Below, piece after piece: positions 40,554-52,662 of a DNA stretch of 64,000 nucleotides. Source of the stretch: Clavelina lepadiformis. Taxonomy: Eukaryota > Chordata > Ascidiacea > Aplousobranchia > Clavelinidae. The translations under genes and the position numbers were made by a program. Position 1 is the stretch's first letter, and each line of letters starts with the position of its first letter. The notes under the pieces are model-generated. The model was not told the DNA's origin and searched no databases. It saw only the letters and a list, made by a program, of their open reading frames with translations. The stretch is from positions 9,114,001 through 9,178,000 of the forward strand of contig NC_135240.1 of NCBI RefSeq assembly GCF_947623445.1. The letters are read 5' to 3'.

Positions 40554-43500
40554 ATGTCTTCCGTGGCAATCACAATCATATCTCTGATGTATTTTGTTTC
40601 ACCATTTGCCGCAGGTTAACGTATCTAGCAGCCAGTAGAATACGCTACCTTACATCGGTGTACATTTTTGATTAATTGATTTAAAAACTATCTAAGATTT
40701 AATAACGGTCGTAGGCTACTTATAGATGTAGCCTATTTGGTAGCAGCTAAATTTAGTTTTGAGAAAAAGTTTCTTATGCAGGTGAACAATGTACCGCAAC
40801 TACTCTAGATGCAGAAGAAATCGATAAGACAATTATGTACTCGAGCAATCATAGCGACATTTTGGATTGTCAGTGGACAATAAAAGCTCCGTTTGGTTAT
40901 CAAGTGCTCTTCACCGTCTCCGGATTTGATACCCAGTCGTGTTGCCATTACCTCACTGTCAGTAGCAAGAAATATGCTTTGTTTCGTATTGATGCAATAA
41001 ATACAGGCAGTGCATTTATCAACGGTTATGCATTGCAGGTGAAAGATGGCCTTCTAACATTAGGTCGAATTAGCGAAGAACTCCGGGAAGAAGTTCCTTT
41101 CGTTTCTTCGAGTGGAAGTTTGGTGATTCGTTTTCACTCTGATCATAGCAGTTCAACGTCAATGTTTCAAGGAACATATGTACAAGGTTAATATCGGTAC
41201 TGAATTGATGTTAAGAACTAGGCTATATCGCCATGTAAACGCTTCAAAATAGTGATCACTGCAACATGCAATTGATCAAGAAATGTATGCTACGGTGCTT
41301 TTCTTTAGCAAACAATTGCGGAAGCAATTTAAATGTTAGCAACGCTACGCTAAATTTTTCCACACCGGGACATCCCGATAACTATCCTAACGATTTGGAT
41401 TGTTATTGGCAATTACGGCCAGCTGACCAGGACGGGAAGGTAATCCTTGCTATCTATGAAGCTGATGTCAGCTACGGAGATTTTATCGATGTAAGTAAAT
41501 TATCCTGCCTTTGTTAACACGCCATATTGGAAAAATGTAAAATAAATCACATAGGCTTTCTAAATGGCTACAAAACTTTCGTAAATATACTTGAGTAAAG
41601 TTAAAGATTGAATCAAAATGACATCAATAGCAGAAAAAACTGAAACGACTAAAATTGCTTCAAGGTTTTTGATGATCTGATAAAGTTAGAACGCCTTTCT
41701 TGGAGAACTCGCACAGGTTTTCCGCGTTCGTATCAATCGGATGCCAACAATTTGGTTGTGTATTTTCACTCCGATACTACCCGTCATCCACGCCACAAGA
41801 ACTCTGGTTTTCGTGCTGTTGCCAGTAAGTTTCGAAAAAATTAATTTGATCACTAAAAGGTTCTAAATTTCTCAGACAAAATTTCTTACAGTTCAAACAA
41901 ATTAAACCGTTAATTGAATAGCTGTAGCAATAAGACAACTCTATAGACAATTCCAATTTCCAATAATCAATATGGAGTTAATAGGTTCGTGTCTTTTTTC
42001 CTTGACCGCGAACGCAACTGATCAGACGATCGCCACTCCCAACTATCCGGGTACCTATGGCAATAATCTCTTTTGTGCATGGACGATTTCCGCGTCCCAA
42101 GATATGCAAGTCTTCCTCACGATAACAGATTTTGACTCACAAGCCTGCTGTGATTACGTAAAGGTTGGGATGTGGATATGGTACAGAAACCTCGTTGGAG
42201 TTGCCTGACATTTATTAACATAATACAGTTAAGTAATAACTGGCAGGTTTCGGATGGTTTTGACACGATAGGATTTTTCAATGGTTCAAGTCGCTCGGAC
42301 GTTTCTATGTCTTCTGAACATGGAAAACTTGTTGTCGAGTTTTACTCCGATGCTAGTGATGTCGGAACCGGATTTCAGGCGACTTTTCGAGAAGGTTCGA
42401 CCGCAATATCCTAAGATTTAACTATAAAACGATTCAAGCACGCAGTAAAAACGTGACAGTATTCTGTCTTGATTTAGCATCAAACTGTGGAACATATTTA
42501 TCTGTGGGACATGTTGTAGACTACTTTTACACGCCTAACTATCTTAACTCTCGTACGCAAAATTATCCGAACAATCTGGATTGTTATTGGAAATTACAAG
42601 CTGGACATAACCAAAGGATTCAGTTGACTTTCTTAAAAGGAAGAACAGAAGCCTGTTGCGATTACGCTGAGGTAGATAAGAAAGTAATCAGCCGTACGTC
42701 ATACGGTTAACTAAGTCACTATAAGATGTTTAGTTTTTATTGAGTGTTTAAAACGTAAAACAATTAAATGCTTACTAAGGATGCCCAATTGCCTATAGGC
42801 CTATAACCTGAATTTTTTGGTTTGAAGATATCTGAGATGAGCAAGAGACGTGCAAGAGTACGTGGGCTCATTAAATCTCCTCGGAGTTTCATTTCCAACG
42901 GAAACACGATGGCTGTCTACTTTCATTCCGATTCTCAAAGGAGACGGGAAGGTTTCCTTGTGTCCTACGTCGCTCTCAGAAACGGTTGGTCTTACTCTAA
43001 TCTTCATCTACAACACATTTGTAATTGTAAGGGGTATGCAGATAGTAAACTGCAAGTAAACTGAATATTTCGTGAACCAGTCCTTGAGGCTTGAGTATTC
43101 TTAATGTTTTCAGACTTTGATTCCAATACCTGCAAACACGCACTTCCGGCCAAAACGAATGATCAAATTCTTTCTTCAGCCCCTCTTAAGGAAAATGGGG
43201 ATTGTCACTGGACAATTTATCCAGCCAAAGGCTATCAAGTTCTTATTAGATTTACTTCAATAGATATGGCACCAGAATACGATTATATTGAAGTAAGTAT
43301 ATGAATTACGGTTTATGTTTCAATATTACCTAGGATTTTGTGTGATTTCTTATATCGCATTTCATAATGAAAGAGATCCGATTTTGTCGTGCAAGGTTAC
43401 TGACGACTCATCTTCCACCTCAACCAGACTAACTGGCACAACAAGCACGGAAATTCCCTTTGTCACAAGAGGAAATGGCAACCTGATAATCCAAGGCCAT

Positions 43501-46500
43501 TACGAAATAACTCATAACAGAGGACCAGCTTTCACTGCCACGTACAGACTGGGTATATAGGCTTAATGACGCTTAACGATGAACTATTTGTGCATAGCAA
43601 AGCTGAATCAACCTAATCTGTGAAATCATCATCGTGCTGTTTTTGCCAACGTTTCAGCAAAAAACTGCGGAGAAAACGTGGAAGTTAGTTATGACGGCAC
43701 CTTTTCCTTTCCCTCCGATGACGACAATTACAGTTATAACCTGGACTGCTATTGGTTGCTTAAAGCCGAAAAAGACTACGAAAAAGTCGTTTTGAGCATT
43801 AGCGAAGGAGAGACGGAGGAATGCTGTGATTACATCGACGTGAGTATAGACAATCGCATAAAAACAGTGGAAACAAAATGACTTTTTTTCTCCTCTCCAG
43901 GTTTTTGATGGAATGACGCGCTTAACAAGAATCTCCGGTAAGATCACCAAAACCCCTGCATCATTTATTTCTACCAAGGATAGCTTGGTAGTTTATTTCC
44001 ATTCCGATGGAAAAGGTAGCGGGAAAGTGTTTCGCGCTGCGTATGATAAACGTAGGTATATAAAACTTCTCTATCATTATACGTCAATGTCCTTCACATT
44101 CTACTATTTCTGCATTTAGTAATTTGAATAAAACAACTTTAAACTCGATGCTTGACAAAACGTTTTAGTTTGGTGTGGTTTCACAACCTACGCTTCAACG
44201 AATCCTCAAATACTCATGTCTCCCGGTTATCCCAAAAAGTATGGGAGATATTACGCGTGCAGTTGGATCATCATTCCTTCTCCGGAAAGTCAAATTCTTC
44301 TAACAGTCACCTCGGATGACACTACGAGTTGTTGTACTTCCTACACAGTAAGTGTTTCATCAATATAATCCACCTATAGTACTGGCTATGTAAGAAGCCA
44401 TAGCTCTGATACCAAACACTTTTCTTAACTGTTATAGTTAACATCTAGTAATGTGTTGAAAACTTTATGATTTTATCAGGTAGAGGATGACATCGGAAAT
44501 TTGGAGTCGGTCGTAGATACGGTGACAGAAAACAAGCAATATATTTCTCGCAATGGAAGTGTGGTTGTCTGGCTTACATCGGACGGTGTATCTGGCCCAG
44601 TATTTTACGCGGTTTATAAACAAAGTAGGTTGGACGTAACGCAGTTAAACATCATCGTGCTTAGACATAACATTATTGACAAGTATGCTGACATAGTATA
44701 TTGACATATGCTGTTATCAACAAGTATTGTCTATACTCTATAGTCTATAACACACCTTGTTGCACGTATTTGATTTTTTAAATTTCATTTCAGTTGCTTT
44801 TAATTGCGGAGAAATGCTGGATGTTGACTTCAGAACACAGAGCATTTCTACGCCGCAATTTCCGTTACGTTACAGAAACAATTTGGGGTGTTTTTGGAAG
44901 CTGACAGCACAAGGAACTAGTAAAATTCAATTAACCCTTTTCGGAAAAATGACGGAACCTTGTTGTGATTATATTGAAGTGAACATAATAACACACATAA
45001 TAGGCCTATGTTAAACGTTGAAAAGTTTTGAAAATCTACTTAACTTAAGAAATATGTGCAAAAATATTTGACTATTGTCGATATATATAATTATAGTGAT
45101 TGAGTTTAAGTTGTTTTTTATGCGACCATGTGATTTCCTTTGTTTACCCTCGACCAAAAATGCATCATTTATTTTAAGGAGCATGAATTGTTGCACACAG
45201 ATATCAAGCACCAGCGAAGATGTTCTAAGAATAAAAGGTCGTATCAAGTCGCCAACGTTCTTCTTGTCTTCGGGCAACACCATGAAAATCTACTTCCATT
45301 CCGATCACCAGATTGTCCATGCTGGGTTTCGCGCCACCTACCGGATAAGGCCAAAAGGTTTGCGGAATTTTAATCACTTTGCTCTTCTTTGTTCTACCGC
45401 AAGCACACTTCTACTACATAAGCGCTTTTACTGGAATTTTACTTTATTTTGAATTTTAAACAAGTATAAGGTCATACAACTTTCAGCGGTCTCTTTGAAA
45501 CATTACAAGTGTATTCTTATATCTGTTCCAAGGCTTGTGCGGATTCATAAGAACAGCTCGAAAAGTTTCTCAAGTTATAAGTTCTCCACATTTCTTTTCT
45601 GGAAGGAGTCCTTGCAGATGGACCATAACCGCGCAAACTGGTTTCAGAGTTATTCTGCTTCTGCAAGCATGGGGGATAAGATCTTGTTGTTCCCTTGAGG
45701 CATATTATGTTGATTTATTTTGCATTCGCTTTCTAGCTTATCGGGTTGTACATAAGTTTCATGTTATATGAGAACTAAGCAATATTGTTTTGTCCTTTTT
45801 GCAAATTCTATTTCAATCGTTATTAAAGAATTTATGTTCTATTTATAGGTTATAGGTGGACAGTTTGACTCCATAAAAATCGATCGAAACATTGACCGCT
45901 TTCCCATCTTTTCTTCGGTCGATGGAAAACTAGAAATAGAGTTTGTGTACAACTCTGCTTTCGTTGGAGAAAATTCTGGATTTTGGGGAACATATAGAAG
46001 CGGTATATTATAACTCATGTCTGTTCTGTGGGTTCAGAATTTGGTTTGAGTATTTCACAAACTATAGAGACTTCTATTCCTTTATTGCAGTATCTAGCTG
46101 TGGGGAGAACCTTACGGCCATATTCTCTTACATCAACCAGTTTTCTTCGCCAAATTATCCGACTGGTTATGCAAACAACTTAGACTGTTTCTGGAAAGTA
46201 ACAGCTAGGGACAAAGACAGGCAAATTCGACTGAGCGTACTAAAAACCGACCCAGAGCCTTCCAACGATTATGTCGAAGTAATAAACTGATGTGTATTTT
46301 ACTTTTTATTTCTAATTCAAAGTTCACCACTTGTACCATTTGTAAACAAGCGTTTATAATCTTTTAGGTTTTTGACGGTTTGACAAGGCTGGCCAAATTA
46401 AAAGGAAAAATTGACTTGCCAGAAACGTTTATTTCAAGCGGTCAGGACTTAGTCGTTTACTTTCATTCAGACGGCAGCATTTCACGAACTGGATTTCTTG

Positions 46501-49500
46501 CATCTTACGTACAAAGTAGCCTAACACAAGTTTTGAAATAATACACTCGTAAAAATATCATTTTGCTGTGTATAAACATATAGTGAAATTTAATTCAAGG
46601 TATATAGGGCATCAAAAGATCTAATTATGTATGTAGCCGTTGTTTTCACGGTTACATATTAATTCCGGTGACAGAATAATCCAAACGAGGGAATAAGAAT
46701 TATTCCAACTATTACATAATGTGGAAATTCTATCTATTTTAAATATATTCCTATGATAACCCAAACTATTCAAATAATCAGCAGCTTTGAATTTTGGTGC
46801 TGTGACCTTTTCCGTCGGTGACTTGATATTTAGACGTTGCAATTTACACAATTTATTTCCAGCTGAGTGTGGTGAGTTTGTAAAGTTGTCGGGCGGAGGA
46901 GTAGGAATAACGTCACCAAATTATCCATCAAGATCGGAACGTTATCGATTCTGCGACTATTACCTCATGGCACCAGCAGAATTTTACCAGATTGAAGCTC
47001 GCCTTGATGTTGACACCGATACTACATGTGATTACGTGGAGGTTATCGCACCAAAACATTAAATTATAAACAATTGTTTGTTCATTAAAAGAAATATAGT
47101 TTAATAAGTTTGTGCATTCAAAAATTTCATATTTTTTTATAAGCTGGAAAATTATCACTCATCATTTTACATGTTTATAGATTGTGGATATAGTGAAACT
47201 GGGTCGCCTTGAAGGCAATGTTAGCAACGCTGTCGCCGTATCCAGTGGACCGAAGTTACTGATCCGTTACCACACGTGCGGGGCGGGGTTCAGTAAAGGT
47301 TTTACAGCAGAGATAACACTAAAAGGTGAGTAGCCTTCATAGAAAACAGACCTTGTCATACCTTTTCTAGTGGGCTGGTCAAGCTATAGTGACTATAGGC
47401 TGAGAGTGATAGGTTCACCGTATTAAATAAATATTTACAACCTTATTTTAGTTAAACACTCATGCGGTTTCACAAAGACGGCTCTGGCATCGCCTCGAAT
47501 ATTCGTCTCTCCGTATTCAAATTATGGTCAACACAACGGAATTGACTGTGATTATTTCATCAAAGCCCCTTCTAAGAAGCAAGTTGTCTTGAAAATAAAT
47601 CAACTTTTGGTAGAGCCAGAGTTTTGCTGCGATTCTGTAGAGGTTAGTAGGTTGGTTATTGGTTGAAGAACTGGGAAACGCCAAACTCCAGTAGATGCTA
47701 TTTGAAGCCAATGTAAAAATATAACCAAATATTGAAATATCATGCTTGAAATAAGACCAAAGCGTTCATGATTGAATCATATCGCTAAGAAACTGCACCT
47801 TTTTAGCAATATACATCCTATTTTGTCTATGATTCTTTTTTGGATTTTTGGTTGGTTTCCGGCTGAATAACATCCAGACTATTGATTTTCATTAAACCTA
47901 TAACTTATTTTTTGTAATTATGTATATAAACTAACTTAAATTGATATTAGTAGTTAATTGTATAATGGAATAAATCATATGTGCAGTTGAAAGTAATTAT
48001 CTATACATAAGGAACATGTGCAAAAGTATAGTTGATTTTGATTAAACTCATTACAAAAAAGAACTTTCTGGAAAAATACTTTTCTGCTTCTTTTAGCTTA
48101 TAATTTTGCTTCAACTTTCAAACCAATAAATGGTGTTTTGTAAGCTGTTTAACTTATTGGTGTTTTCTATAAGTAACTTGTATTATTCCCAGGAGCAACA
48201 TTTTATTTTTAAGATAATAGCTAAACTTATACTAGGTTGGTTTTGCTTGAAGGATAAGGCCATGGTTAAGTCTTATTTATGACTCTCTGCAGGTGTATGA
48301 TGGCTTGCTACAGATAGGCAAAGTATCTGAGTTACTTCCATCCGATATCACTGTTGTTTCGTCCGGCGGACAGTTACGAGTGCGCTTGTATACCGAAGGG
48401 AGAAATTTTTCAGCCACTTACGTGCAAGGTTTGTCTACTATATATGGTGGGATCTTTTGGTTTTGTAAAAAAATAATATGAAGAAATTTAAGATTTCAGT
48501 CGATTTCATATACACAATGTAATGTCTGCAAGGAAAATATATGTAAACTTTGTCCATTTTAGGAAACAATTGCGGAAAGGAGTTGATTGCTTCCAATAAC
48601 CGCACGTTTCTATCATCATTGCAATACACAAATGAAAGCCTTGATACTTACGACTGTATGTGGACGATTAGATCGGTGGACGCGCTCCAAGTCCGACTAC
48701 ACATAACAAATATTCAGACGAATCTGTGTTGCAGCTACGTCCAGGTATTTTGGTGCACATTTCGTTGCTGATATATCCTAGTAGGTTTTCTTGACTTGCT
48801 GCCCACTGTTAGGTATTGGATGGTTTAAAAAGTTTAGGAAAACTACAAGGAAACAGCACCGAGCTGCAGACTTATACATCAGATAGCGATACGTTGAGAA
48901 TTTACTTCCATCGCGCTGGAATAGATGCTGCTGATTACTTTACCGCAAGATTTAAACAGGGTACAATGTTATGATCCATCTAGTAGGCTTATATACTGTA
49001 TGTGCGTGAGTGGCTCAAATATTTCTTACTGCTTCTTATACTTTATTATTTACTTGCACTGAAAATGATTCCACAGCTTGCGATCGCAGTTTTAGCGTAA
49101 AATATTTATTTCGAACTACTATCCAGTCTCCGAATTTTCCTCAACATTCTCCTCATAATATGGATTGCTATTATGAGTTTCTGACCGACCCAGACTCTTT
49201 GATTCAACTAAACTTAGATCTTTTTGAAACGCAAGAGTGCTGCGACTATTTGGAAGTAAGCTAGTTATAAAGTAAGAGTAGACTAATTTAATTGCAAAAC
49301 ATTGGCTTATAGAAAAAGTGATACGAAAGACAGGAGATGGAGCAATGTAGCCTATTAGCTTAGTTTACTGGCTTTCTATACCCCAAAATATTTTCGCAAC
49401 AACAAGATAGGTTAACATAATAAATTTTGACTATCGTAGATTTTTGACAATGGAAAATCCGTTGGTCGATTCCAAGGAGAGATACCTCGACAAAGCTTTA

Positions 49501-49598
49501 CTTCAACAGCAGACAACTTGCGCCTCCATTATCACACCGACTCTACCGGAGCTAGTGTAGGATTTCGAATCACTTACCAAAAAATTAAAGCCTCTTAA
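40554..49598 (+). CDS. secreted protein of 14 tandem CUB domains
   Basis: The predicted protein is 1572 residues: a signal peptide (about residues 1-20, hydrophobic AITIISLMYF) and 14 CUB domains to the C-terminus, with no transmembrane segment. CUB domains bind proteins or sugars outside the cell. Exons: 40554-40614; then pairs 40782-40957/41039-41186, 41309-41490/41665-41824, 41985-42157/42247-42394, 42478-42671/42828-42984, 43114-43292/43396-43552, 43658-43839/43901-44051, 44169-44347/44480-44624, 44794-44978/45201-45357, 45533-45708/45849-46002, 46091-46278/46368-46515, 46863-47041/47181-47325, 47452-47642/48293-48428, 48563-48744/48813-48960, 49077-49255/49440-49598. Each pair is one domain. 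The CUB hallmarks are NCG...LDCYW, CCDYIEV and VYFHSD...GF.A.Y. The frame stays open throughout. Exon 18's donor is uncertain. An upstream ATG at 40521 is in another frame. No orthologue is recognised. Confidence 0.9.
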
Positions 49599-49663
49599 AA
49601 AGCTTTGCGAAACTCACATACTGTAACATCATTTGAATCATTACTTGATCTGAATATTTGTAC

Positions 49664-49669
49664 AATAAA
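49664..49669 (+). terminator. CUB-gene poly(A) signal
   Basis: AATAAA lies 66 bases after the stop codon of the 14-CUB gene. It is the only canonical signal before the LTR that begins at 49707. Confidence 0.75.
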
Positions 49670-49706
49670 ATAGCTCGTCAAGCAGATGTGAGCTACTTAA
49701 AGTAAG

Positions 49707-50014
49707 TGTGGCGTCCACCGCCACAGTATATTTTAAGATGTTTGTGTTCACGTTGTAACTATGACGTAATTGGAATGCGCTTTGATTGTGTTCGTTGCGC
49801 ATTCATTATGATAGATCGGACACATTAAACTGACTACACTCCAGGTAGCAGCATAGGCTACTTGTGCTTGAATCATATAAAAGTCTCTGTGAGATGGATG
49901 GATACGCCCTTCCAAGAAGTCAGATATATCAAATTTGTCGAGTTAAGCCACTCACGGCTACTACAGTCAGTTCGGCGGCGTACCACGCGTATTACATCTC
50001 TCCAATACGTTACA
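49707..50014 (+). repeat. left LTR
   Basis: Direct repeat of 50854-51176 with small differences, such as 'gatagatcggacac' here against 'agacagaacac' on the right. The number of differences suggests an insertion that is not very recent. Confidence 0.75.
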
Positions 50015-50853
50015 CCGGTGATCTCAAGAAAAGTTACACTGGTGACACCCGCGAACTCAGTGGATTTCAATTTATTTTCTGCCGAACAACATGGATTTCT
50101 TCCCCATTAAATCGTACAGGTTCACAGCAACTTTGTAATCAACTTTAGCGACAAGACTTCAACTATCATGACTCAATTTTCTTCGTACGATCCAGCTGCC
50201 ACGTGCACACACGCATTGCAAACTATGTAATCTCAAATTCTCTTGTTACAACAAGTAGAAAAGTTGACGGAACGTTGTCTATTTTTAAAGTTTCATGTAG
50301 CAACGTCAACTTCATCATCGCGACAACACGCATGCTGCCAACCTTCTCCAGAAACTAGTAAGTTATTCCGCAAACTCAGCAACAACACTTGCGCAATAAA
50401 CCTTTTGCCATCATTTTCGAACACCAATGTGTTGCCTTGCCTTGCTCTGCCAGTCATCTACATCCAACAAAGTGTGAAACAAAGTCTACTCAAGTCATTG
50501 CGATTGTTACAGCACAAAATAAAGGTACGCAAACTCGGGTTGAAGGCAAACCTCTGCCACCAACACAGACTATACAACCGATGACACCGTTCTTCAGACG
50601 GAGGTAACCCTTACCGGATGCCCTTTCGATGCAAAGTTTCCGACTTTTTACGTTAACATTTGTCTTAGGTCACCTGGTAATCTTTTTTGATAAGAATATA
50701 GGCCCTACACAAGTTACAGTATTTATTCGCAAGGGTAAGGTTTATATGCTTGTAATGCTTAGGTCATCTTTTTTCGCAATTCAGTGCTCAATTAATGATT
50801 TCATGCTTCGTCGCGCATTTCCTCTCCTTATCCTTCATCTGGCGGCGGAGTGA

Positions 50854-51176
50854 TGTGATGTACGCCGCCATCTGTCTGTTAGTTGTATATTTTAAGATGT
50901 TTGTATTCACGTTGTAAGTATGACGTAATTGGAATGCGCTTTGTTTGTGTGTGTCGCGCATTCGCTATAGACAGAACACATTAAACTGGCTACACTCCAG
51001 GTAGCAGCATAGGCTACCTGTTGTGCTTGAATCGACTTAAAGCCGCCTGTGAGCTGGGCTGGATACGCCCTTCTAAGAAGTCAGATATTATGCAATTTTG
51101 TCGAGTTATGCCACTCACGGCTACTACAGTCAGTTCGGCGGCGTACTACGCGTATCAAATCTCTCCAGTACGTTAA
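50854..51176 (+). repeat. right LTR
   Basis: Direct repeat of the left LTR. Its first 40 bases carry an extra segment (atctgtctgttag) compared with the left copy. Confidence 0.75.
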
Positions 51177-51450
51177 ATATGCAATTGATTTAGAAAATGT
51201 TACCTAATTTTCCACATTACTTTGTAAAAAATAGCTTGCAACATGAATAAAATAAGAATTATGGTATGAACAAACCGTCCGCTATTGACTTGTTTCTTGT
51301 TTGTTTTGGAAAGTTGAAACGGAACCAGAAAACATAACAAGGGTTAACAAAAGCATGTACAATTGTCAGTTACGGAGTTCCAGAGTTGAAAATTAAGTGT
51401 TTGAAATTAGAATGTTAAAGAAAATTTAACTGCACAGAAGAATCATTTCT

Positions 51451-51834
51451 CTATTTTTGCCGCCGTAAGTTCCATCGTAGAGAAAGCAACACCAACGAAA
51501 TGTTATTACATACTACTGTACTGTATATTAGTATTCTATGATGGTTTTGGTTTCGAGGTGTTGGTGGCGCTAAAGGGCAAAATAATTCCACAGCTTCCAT
51601 CAAAGCAGTTAGGATTATTTGATAGAAATTCCATTCAGTGTTTATGATTGGGGAATTGGATTGAAAAGGATCAGTTAATAGAGTTGAGTCATGGCTTAAC
51701 TCTATCCGTGTTCTTTTGTAAATAGCTTGGTAGGGTGGTTTACGTGGTTTTATATCAGTGCAGACATTCGTTTCAGTGAGAGTGTCACTTTTTTTCTTTA
51801 ATTGGCCACTCAGGCCACGGCAAATCGACAGCAA
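51451..51834 (-). CDS. orphan ORF, 127 codons
   Basis: An open frame with an ATG and no recognised domain. It contains KPPYQAIYKRTRIELSHD and later ALMEAVELFCPLAPPTP. It is longer than most chance frames in this AT-rich DNA, and its composition is not biased towards simple sequence. It could be a fragment of a mobile element, an exon of an unknown gene, or chance. No splice context supports it. Confidence 0.2.
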   Translation of the reverse strand: MLSICRGLSGQLKKKSDTLTETNVCTDIKPRKPPYQAIYKRTRIELSHDSTLLTDPFQSNSPIINTEWNFYQIILTALMEAVELFCPLAPPTPRNQNHHRILIYSTVVCNNISLVLLSLRWNLRRQK

Positions 51835-52244
51835 TAGTAGGGATCGGGTTCTATCAAGTTTGTTTCAAATAAGTAATTTATTAATGTAATGTGTGTGTTT
51901 CTTGGCCATTTGGCCCTACAGTCTAGCCTAGAGCCAGGTTAGCATGCCTGGATCAGATAAACATTAGCCTATAGCTTTTAGCCTAATACAGTGAGCAGAT
52001 CTCCTACTTTTGCACTCCCATATCACTAATATCAGGATCGTGTACTGAGGAATTATTACGCATAATTTCTTTTCTATTACTTCATAACTCATCTCATTTA
52101 GAGCTTCAAGTTGTAGTGCAAAAGTGTAAGAGACCCAAGTCTGCCAGTAGCCGAGGTCTAATAAAAAAAAAACTACAACTAGGGCCTAGGCAGAAAGGGC
52201 CCATTTATTTTTCGAATACGCCAGCATTATAAGCTAGGCTAGGC

Positions 52245-52460
52245 TCCATAGTGGAAAGTGTGGCACCTGCATGCGCAAGTTTCACCAACATGTACGTTTA
52301 TGTCTGTTCAAAGTTGTTTGCCTTAACACCAATTTATAATAAACAAACAAAGAAAAGCTAGTTGTTTCAACACTAATTGAATATAAGCTAGATAATCAAA
52401 GAATTGAGGCTTCAGCCCACACCATCCCCCAAAACTTGTGTCTTCACATGCACAATTAGC
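52245..52460. repeat. interspersed non-autonomous repeat, copy 3 (inverted)
   Basis: It is the reverse complement of the 4425 and 38310 copies, recognisable by 'tataataaacaaacaaagaa' and 'aaagaattgaggcttcagcc'. The outer motif 'ccatagtggaaagtgtggca' matches the 'actttccactatgg' end of copy 2. Confidence 0.55.
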
Positions 52461-52560
52461 AGTTTATTGATTATTGTGGATGATATTTTAAATTAATTTT
52501 TAAATGGTAAATAAGCCTAAGCGCGATAATCAAAATGCATTCATAATTGGCAGAAAAATG

Positions 52561-52662
52561 GGATCTAATATTCAAGTGCACTACTACAGGGTGTCTTTGT
52601 ATACTAGACCCCAGCTACTCAAATTGTAACGTCATCTAGTTGCGCACTTGTGTACCAGACCC
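52561..52662. mobile_element. 102-bp palindromic MITE, copy 2
   Basis: This is the reverse-complement copy of 20029-20130, including 'gtatactagaccccagctac'. It is flanked by an exact 8-bp duplication, gaaaaatg (52553-52560 and 52663-52670), which fixes both ends of the element and its length. Confidence 0.82.

Larger units (their letters stand above)
49707..51176 (+). mobile_element. LTR element with a short non-coding interior
   Basis: Two direct repeats of about 310-320 bp (49707-50014 and 50854-51176) share long tracts, including 'ctacactccaggtagcagca' and 'ctactacagtcagttcggcg'. Both begin TGTG; the left one ends in ACA. A purine-rich 'ggcggcggagtga' stands just before the right copy, as a polypurine tract would. 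The 840-bp interior has no reverse transcriptase, integrase or protease frame. It is therefore a non-autonomous or deleted LTR retroelement. I found no flanking target duplication; the left flank gtaag is not repeated at the right. Confidence 0.75.

Noticed and set aside
40521..40640. Upstream ATG (MSLSFKIFWKK) as the start of the CUB gene
   Set aside because: It is in a different frame from the signal peptide and CUB exons. The ATG at 40554 gives a hydrophobic signal sequence and the right phase.
46621..46851. Minus-strand frame between CUB domains 10 and 11
   Set aside because: It is in an intron, has no domain, and has chance length in AT-rich DNA.
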